From the NCBI GenBank assembly GCA_963978905.1, contig OZ022259.1, forward strand, positions 55,074,727 through 55,138,726: a DNA stretch of 64,000 bases, in the 5' to 3' direction. Positions within the stretch are counted from its first letter, which is position 1. Every line of letters starts with the position of its first letter. The notes below the pieces were generated by a model, which was given only the letters and a program-made list of their open reading frames with translations, had not been told where the DNA came from and made no database searches. Source of the DNA: Trichostrongylus colubriformis. Taxonomy: Eukaryota > Nematoda > Chromadorea > Rhabditida > Trichostrongylidae. Of this stretch, positions 13,201-22,200 are shown one piece after another. A program made the translations under genes and the position numbers.

Positions 13201-16200
13201 GACGTGGGCACCGCACTTGCGCCATAGCTACAGGGCTGCTACAGAATGAGATTTTTAGCTGTGCTTGACTCCTTTTTCAAGTAATCGGTTTTTTCTAGTT
13301 GTGAGCGTGAGGGAAGTAGGGAATAGAGTGAAAGTAAATGTGTAAACAAGACTGGAATTCAAAAACTTCCTTTTTCAGATCTGCACCTACAATTCAAAGG
13401 ATATAAAAATAAAAGGTGCTAATTCACTCGGGGGAAGGCCCACTCATTGTCACGTCCCTCACTCGAGACGGTTCTACAATCATCCATTTGTACACTCAAG
13501 TGTATACTTTTACCTAAACCATATTTTAGGAAGGTGAGGGCCTCCCTCTAAACTAAGGTTTGGGCTTACATCTGGGTAAAAATAGCGCCGGACGCCGTGC
13601 CCAGTTTAGTGGCCCTCGCCCACAACCACATTAGCACATAAAAGTGTTAGCATATGAGAAAAGGACATAAAAAGGTCATAATGCGAATAAACGGCTACGT
13701 ACTATACACTGAAGCAGAAGGTTGATCCAATCGGAAACGGGCGACTCGTGCGCGAACGTCGCGATTTTTCTGTCCTGACGACATACACCCAAGCTATTGT
13801 GACTATACAGCATCCATATAAAGGCGTGTTACTGTCCTGTTTAACTAGTTGTACCCTTCGCCCACCACAATTCATCAGTACCGCGCTTCCAACAGGGCCA
13901 GATCTCCACACATCACAAGAAGGCAAAGTAAAAATGCAAAAAAAAAACCAAGCAGAAAACAATCACCGTGATCTGACACTATGACTAGATTGATGCAACC
14001 AAGAAACCCTTCCCTATCCAGAGTTTCAAGAAATTCATCAAGGAGGTTGTCGAGCATTGTCATCACTTTGTTAAGCTAAAACAAGGATAATGTTTAGTGG
14101 GCAAAAATAATGACGGTAGGTAAAAATAATTTAAAGCTGAAATAAAAAAAATTAGAAAACTATTTGTCTAAATTTCTGCTGATTACTTCTCGACAGATGT
14201 CGACTGAGAAAGCGCAGTTCGAGTTTTCGCGCCTAATATTGATTAGCATGCCAATCTGCGTGTTGCACCACGCGATCGCCGCTGAACTGCCCGAAGCCTC
14301 TGTGACCCGCCTCCAGGGGGGGGGGGGGCAGCCCACCTTGTCGGGGCTACTTGGAGAACTGTATCTCAGTGGCATTCTTTTTTCCTTAAAGACACCAGGA
14401 GGGGGTAATTTTGGCTTACGGTAGAACAGACGTAGTGTGGACGAGCTTGAGTGGCCGCCATTGCACAAACTCGCCAATTTGACGCCTTGGCATGGTGCCA
14501 AAAGAGATGGTTCTAATATAAATTTGTTTTTTCCTTTTAGTTTTTACTTTGTTCTTTCTTATATTGTTTCTAGATGTACTTACGGGTCAAATAAAGTAGG
14601 GGGGGGGGGAGACGCAAAATTTTCACCCACGTCAAAGCTTCTTTCCCTTCCTAGGGTTAGGCTAAAGCAATGAGACCTATGCCTTGAGATATGCTTTTTA
14701 ATGTGGGAGGAGGGGATATCAATTTTAGCCTAAGTCTAGTAAGGGAAAGGAGCTTCGATGTCGACGCAAAGTTGCGTCTCCCCCCGACTTTATTTGACCC
14801 TTCTGAGATTTTCAGGTATAGAAATGCACAATGAAGAAGATCCATAAGTAAACAAGTAAAATATGTCACTAAAAAACAGTAAAGAGGAAACAATTCAAAA
14901 ACAAGGTTACATCAGGCCGAAGACAAGCTTTAAAACGAACGAAGCGTGGCTCGGCCACGGAAGCTTGCAGTTCGGACGGAAGCGCGCCCGGGGGGCAAAT
15001 AGCGCCCTGTGGCGCGTTTTTCAACGCCGGTTCCGTTACACATTGTATCTACCGAACACATATGTTTGTTTTCAGACGCCATTGTTTTCGTAAACGTTAT
15101 TCCACCCTTGCCCCCCTCCCGGTGCCTTTAAGTTCGCCGTAGTAAGCAGCCAACATAAGTATATGGGCAACAGAAGAACTCAAAAGCTGGTGAACGATTA
15201 GTTTCATTTACAGAGCACACACTATGAACAAAAACGCTACTTTCGTAATGATGAATGGAAATGACTAAATCGTCAAGCAATTCATTGCGCTGTTTTGTGA
15301 CTAAAAATACCAATACCTTTTCACCTAGAGTGTTGTGTCCAGTTCTGTCAGGTTCATCGAAATACGTCATTATCAAGCCAGGCCGGTTCTCCTCTTCCAT
15401 TCGAAGCCATTTAAGTATCTGTTGACAAATGATTAATCTTTTTTGGAAAAGTCGTGCTTACATCTTTATTGTTACTCTGCAAAAATACAGGGCGGGGGTC
15501 GCTAGGTGGAATTTCGCTTGCGGCGTTGCTTTCGCGGCGCCGTAAGTACGAGCCGTTGGGAAGTCCGCTCGAGACGCAATGGGCTTATACCGTAAGGAAC
15601 CTCTAAAGATTGCAAGTTGAAAGCTTTGAAAGTTCGCCTACTGCAGGACACGATACACGATACCAGCTCATTGCGTCTTGAGCGGAATTCCAAACGACTC
15701 GTACTTGCCGCGCTACTCGCCGTGGGCGATCGCGCGGAATTTCGACCTAGCGACCCCCACCCCAAAAAACACACTCACTGTGTCAAAGCGATCTTGTTCG
15801 GTGAGCTCTCTGCTATATTTCACGGTGTAGTCAGGCTGTAGATACCCTAAAAATTACGCCTCGAGGAGTAAATTGAATTTTGAGTTGTCTGATTTTCTTG
15901 CTAAAAAAATGCATTCACTTCAGAAAGAAGTGGTGGAATCAAATAGTTTCGCTCGACTTTCTACAGCCTTGTCCCATCGTTCAAGGACTTTATTGATACC
16001 GTGGCAATACTGGCTGTGTCAAATTCTTAATAGTTTTTGCCTTCCAATCGAGCGGCAGAAGAATGGAATGTCGCAAATGCAATTCGAGTGGCCTAGCGGT
16101 AGCGTAATACAAAATTGAATTATCACTAATTATGAGGAAACCGTAGGTCAATGTTGAAAATGTAGAGCGTAGCAGCTTTCAGTGAGATTTACACATATCA

Positions 16201-19200
16201 GCCAACGTTTCCTATGAAGTATTGGGTTGGGGAATAAGTCCTCGCCGTTTTTTTCAACCCCGTTTTTCACATTGTTCCCTCCATCTTTCGACAAAGCTAA
16301 TATATGTTTTCGATAGAGCTTTTCTTGCTCTACAGAATGCTACTATCTGTTTTTTGATTTATTCGACAACCTAATATTTATGAGGTTTGGAAATGAAGTG
16401 AGCTGAAGGCAAAAAAGTGGCACTTGCGCACCTCATCTTTCTCGTCTGCCATCGAGACCAAAAAATGTATGTGTGTATGTTTTCGATAGAGCTTTTTCAG
16501 CTCTACAAAATAGTACCACTATTTATTCAAATCGTTCAAGTTTTTGCTGTCTTTAAGACTTACAAATGCAGTACTCGCAAAAGTGTGCTTTTTCGTTATC
16601 TCCTTTTCCTCGCCTACCATCGAGATTGGAGAGGGTGTGCATATATGCATTCGATAGAGCTTTCTTTGCTCTACAAGGTGATAACACTCTTCTTTTGTGT
16701 CCTGTCAAATTTTAGCATGTGGGAGTAAGTCTCCACGTGTTTTTTAATTAAAAATTGCGTAATGAAAACAAATTTTTTTGGCAGATTGTTTTGCATACTT
16801 CGATAGGGCTCTTTTCGCTCTAAAAGATATTGATTCCTTTTTCTGTTCAAACTGATTTTTGACATTTTTTAGATCATTTAAAAGTCGACGAAATCGAGCA
16901 TTTTTGTCACATGGTGTCGAAAATGCCCGATTTCGTCGACATTTAAATGATCTAAAAAATGTCAAAAATCAGTTTGAACAAAAAAGGCAATCAATATCTT
17001 GTAGAGCGAAAAGAGCTCTATCGAAGTATGCAAAACAATCTGCCAAAAAAATTTGTTTTCATTACGCAATTTTTAATTAAAAAACACGTGGAGACTTACT
17101 CCCACATGCTAAATTATGAGAGGATATAGAAGAAGAAAGGTATCATCTTGTAGAGCAAAGAAAGCTCTATCGAATGCATATATGCACACCCTCTCCAATC
17201 TCGATGGTAGGCGAGGAAAAGGAGATAACGAAAAAGCACACTTTTGCGAGTACTGCATTTGTAAGTCTTAAAAACAGCAAAAACTTGAACGATTTGAATA
17301 AAGAGTGGTACCATTTTGTAGAGCTGAAAAAGCTCTATCGAAAACATACACACATACATTTTTTGGTCTCGATGGCAGACGAGAAAGATGAGGTGCGCAA
17401 GTGCCACTTTTTTGCCTTCAGCTCACTTCATTTCCAAACCTCATAAATATTAGGTTGTCGAAGAAATCAAAAAACAGATAGTAGCATTCCGTAGAGCAAG
17501 AAAAGCTCTATCGAAAACATGCATAAGCTTTGTCGAAAGATGAAGGAAACAGTGTGAAAAACGGAGTTGAAAAAAACGGCGGGGACTTATTCCCCAACCC
17601 AATATCTTTGATAATAATTGAGTCCACCTTCCAGTACTGTTGCTGGGCTAACTCGGTAGAAAATCTAATTTAGAAAAGATGGCTCCATACTAGTGCTTGT
17701 TGAAGTATGAGAATTTTTCATGAGTATGGTCAATACTCGTTCGCTAAGAATGTTTTGCATTGTAGACTCTCGAAATGGAGTGCTAAGCACATTCGACACA
17801 ATGCAGCCGGTATATGATATGCGCCTCGACGGGCACGTGGGATCAGGGTCCGTCCAGCGTAGCGTCGAGGTGATTTTTCAAAAATACGACCCCCAGTGGG
17901 GGCTTTCACCCCCATCTCCAGGTTCCGCTACTGCTGTGGTTTCTACCCTGCCAATGCGATTTATCAAGGAAATTGAGAGCCTACGGTCAAAAAAAAAAGC
18001 TGAGGAGCCCAAAATCATGACAAAATAAAAGAAATGAGATTCCAACAAGTTTAAATACTTATAATTCGGAACGAAAGCGTCGCCGACCTTGGGTTATGTG
18101 CTCGTCCTCTGATGACAAAGAGAAGGCTCATAAGTCATGTAAGTAATGCGGGAAGGATAGAGGATGGAAAAAACAGGGAGAAAAGTGAGAAACTATATAA
18201 GAGCCATGTACTGCGCCCCACTGCGATCGTCGCGTCGCTATTGTGGTAGCGATGCGGCGATCACGATGGGGCGCGGTGTCTTCCCATTAGTAAATTTCAG
18301 CATTTCTGAATACCTGTAGCTTTGCTAAATCTAAATCTTTCGAAGCACTGTAAACTTTTATTGGTCGCTTGATTTCCCTAATGACTGCGTAATTCTCTAT
18401 GTGGAAATCCAGTCGGGGAAAATCTTGAAAAGTTTCGAATTGTTTCACTTCAAACGATCGTGACTTCTTTCAACCTTAACCTTGTGAGCGCAAATTTGGT
18501 GGGCAGGATCTGCGAAGTTGCCGCTCTCCATTGACTGCTTGAACTATACAATATCTCCAAAATTTATTTTGAAAGAAGTCAATCGAAGAAAATTTTCTTT
18601 ATTGAGCTGACGAGATCTTCCCACAGATCTTTGGAAGAAATGATCTATTGTGTCCGAAATGTCTCCAGTACACATCACTTGTTCTTAAAGGTCCAATGGA
18701 ATGGCGACAGCGTTTGCCAGTCTCCCTGCGGGATGTGCCATGCATAAGGATTTCATTTACTTTGCTAGTGATACAAACTCTTATTCGGTCCATACCGTAG
18801 CTCGGCAGTACCAGTTGACGCTCGCGGATAAATACGGCCTCCGTTGTGGCTTGCGCCATGCATGAGATTTTTATCGACGCTCCATCAGGGTACACTATTC
18901 CTGGATTGGATTGTGCACTGTGATAAAGGGATCAAGTATCGACCTCGCACCGTACCATTAATATGAGCGCTTGATTTTGATATTTTTGATTCAAACCTTT
19001 GTTTTCAAAATATCAAAATCAATACCTACTTAAGCTTTCATTTATGAGCGTTTTATTGCAGAAGGTTGGCACATGGTTCACAGTCCACAGTTCCGAGAGG
19101 ATCAAAGAAACAGCGTCCTCTTTGACTCTATTTACCTTTTGTGTTGTCCATGTGCTTTCCTCTCCACAATATCGTCTTGAGCACTAATCTCAAAAAACAT

Positions 19201-22200
19201 GTTTCACTTTGTTTCCTATCTGTGATGTGCCGCTTTCTGTTCCTTTGTGTTTAAAGTGATGATCAAATTGAATATTAGTTTCAGATTTATATCCAATTAT
19301 ACAGTTCCATCACACCTCCCCTTTACACTTTGGACCTTCAGCCTGAGAGATTCCGTTGATCACTGCCTACTTCAAGGATTACTACCCCCAGCGGACCGAG
19401 TGCGACCCCCCTGTCGACGATTCCTCGAAAGGCTTGACTCTGTCTGGGACCATGCTGTCCATGTAAAGAAAAGAGAAATATGTAAACTTCACAATTTTAT
19501 ATGTAGAATTTTGAGGGAAATTCTGAGTGATGAGATGAGATTTTTTACATATATTTTTATCGTTTTCCAGGAAAGGTGGCTTGATGTTAGCTTCGAAGTT
19601 GCACTGTTTGATGATGGCATTAATAATGAGATCAGATAAGTTTCCGAATTAGAACGTTAGTATCGTGTTTATTTCACCTGGAGGTACTATTGCCTTACAT
19701 TATCCACCTCATAGCTTCGAAGCTTGAGATCTGTGACAATGTTTCTAACAGTCTACTTTCATACCAGATTAAAGAATGGCCCTGATCATCAGAACCATCA
19801 CTACGCAGCTACGATTGGTTAGTGGCCCAATTCTGAGAGCCATTGCATTCTTCACTCTACTTAAATAGCTACGAACTAAAATTCAACCTGGTCTGCTGTC
19901 ACATTCATTCATAATCCTGGCTAATCGAAGGAGCCCCTTTTAATTCAAAAACATTGCGATCAAGAAAAAACTGCCATAACAGCCCGCGCAGCTAATCGGC
20001 TGCAGTCGCGACGTCCCCTTCCAACCACCACGATTTCACGCGTCCGCCACTCGCAAAACCTGCTTCAAAGTGTTGACATACTCACGTGTACTGTAGTGTT
20101 GCGATCCTATCCACGAGTACGATGCAGCTTTACGATTAGTAGCTTTTTTGTAGTACGACCAGATCTGAGAAGAGATCGCGTAAAAGACGCCAGTGGGCTC
20201 GTTATGATTTTTATTGATACGTTAAACAGCAGAATGGAAAGATCTGTGCTTCCCATTTTCCATCTTTATCGATGAGCTATCAGGCCTTTTTCATTCCGGT
20301 GATCAACTCAGATCACATTGCTAGGACAACATAACAACATGGACCATTCACTTATGAGCAGTGAAAACTATCGACCGGGCTCTACAGCTGTATCACGACG
20401 CAGCAATTTGAACCAAAAACCAGAGGCACAAAAACAGGGGTATTGCTTGTTTTGGGAGGCACGTATTCTTGAGTTGCTGCCCTGCATCATTCCGTTTGTC
20501 TCACCCCCATACTTAAAGGAATCGTCCACAGAAAAATGAGTTTTTGTGTTACCCATATGTTTGTGTTGTGTTTGCCTAAAGTGCGCCTCATGCAAAATCA
20601 CGCGAAAAATGTGTATCTGGCTAAGATACAGCAAACAAAGTGCGTCCGGGTGAGCGGGGCCTCCACGTAAAAGCCTCATCCTGCCGTCCGCCGTGGTCGG
20701 AGACACATTGTAGGAACAGAAAGTTACGTAAACAGTCCCATTCTCCGCTTCCAACGGCGGTGGAGACGGGACGAGGTTTTACTCGCAGGGCCCGCCCACC
20801 CGGACGTGCTTTGTGGAGCTGTATCTCAGCGGGATCCACATTTTTTCGCGTGAAACTTTGCTGAGGCCCACATTAGGCAAATACAACACAAACATATGGG
20901 TAACACAAAAACGCATTACTTCGCGGACTATTCCTTCAAGCATCACGCATTTTCGCCATTATGTCAAAGCTCGATATGTCGTTTACAGAAGCAAAGTTGA
21001 AATGAGCCCTAGAAACTGCAAAGGAATAAAATGGTGTACCACGAGTTTTAGCTTTGCATGTGAAAAAAACTGCTTTAAGGCACCAAGGTTGTGAATTGTG
21101 ATTTGTTTCGGGCAAAATTTGGCGGCTAAACACTTTTTCACTGATGGGAACGTATATCAGTTCTCTGGACATCTGATCAGATGGGAATCAGATGGACATA
21201 TGGTCAGAAATTTTGCTGCCACTGAAAGAGAGCTTTCAACCTACCGGTTCCGCAACATATAGTCCATCTCGTAGATTGCGACCCAAATAGAGAGGTTTAT
21301 CCGCGATATCAGTATCATAAATGGTATTGGCGACTGAAAGTGATACACTTCAAGCGGTGCTCTCGCACTTCCCCAATATTTACACTTCCTGATGGGAGCT
21401 TATGGCCATAGAGGCGACAATCCACCTCACCCCATCAGTGTCTAGCTTTCTTTATATGTATTCGAATGTAATGTGTCGTTAGAAAGGGAACCGACGGCGG
21501 AGTGGCCAGACCTGACGTCGGGAAAAAACCTCAAAAAATTCCTGCCCCCTCACGGTCGACGCATCTGAAGTGCCTGCAGTGGCACTGCTGTTTAGTAAAA
21601 AGTATGATTACCGGTTGACCTTTTGTTGGAGGTCGATTCACCACATCAAGATTTCCCTATTGTGGGTGGCTGTCGGGAAGTACTAGGTAGAGCCCACCCC
21701 CTTCCCATTTTCAAACCCAAAATACAATTCCGCACACTTTCTTCAATGTGACTCTAACCACTTTAAAACCAAATTACGGTCCCTTTCAAGGATTCCTCGA
21801 CTGAAACTGACCCTGATCGAGGGTCTCAACTACCTGAAACCTTCCAAGTAATTACCTTATATTGACTATATTGACTGGAATAAGGACCATTAACCATGTT
21901 CCACGCGAGCACCAAACCTCTTTTCTGCTATAAATTATGTGCAACACTTGTGAACCAACCTAACCCATGGTGTCCAGGATATAGTCCAGTCGCCATTGTA
22001 TAATGATTTGGAAACGTCAGCGTGGGATAAGACGAGAATACTCTCTGAATTACAAAAAAATAGGGATCTGAATTACTAGTGGGATAGTTGGAAAACTCCA
22101 CTAATTTTACATCACTTAAATCCCATGTACCTGGGTTGAAAGCGGGGTATATGAGTCCCAACTACTCTAGGTATGTCAATATGTAGGCATCAATCGCGAT

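Noticed and set aside
16417..17446. Several 60-100-codon ORFs in the foldback
   Set aside because: The same peptides occur in both arms because the sequence is palindromic; composition is AT-driven.
18599..18895. 98-codon minus ORF considered as the missing ENPP exon
   Set aside because: None of the expected ENPP residues and wrong phase.
19247..19639. 130-codon plus-strand ORF
   Set aside because: No recognisable domain, no splice partners; lies antisense in an ENPP intron.
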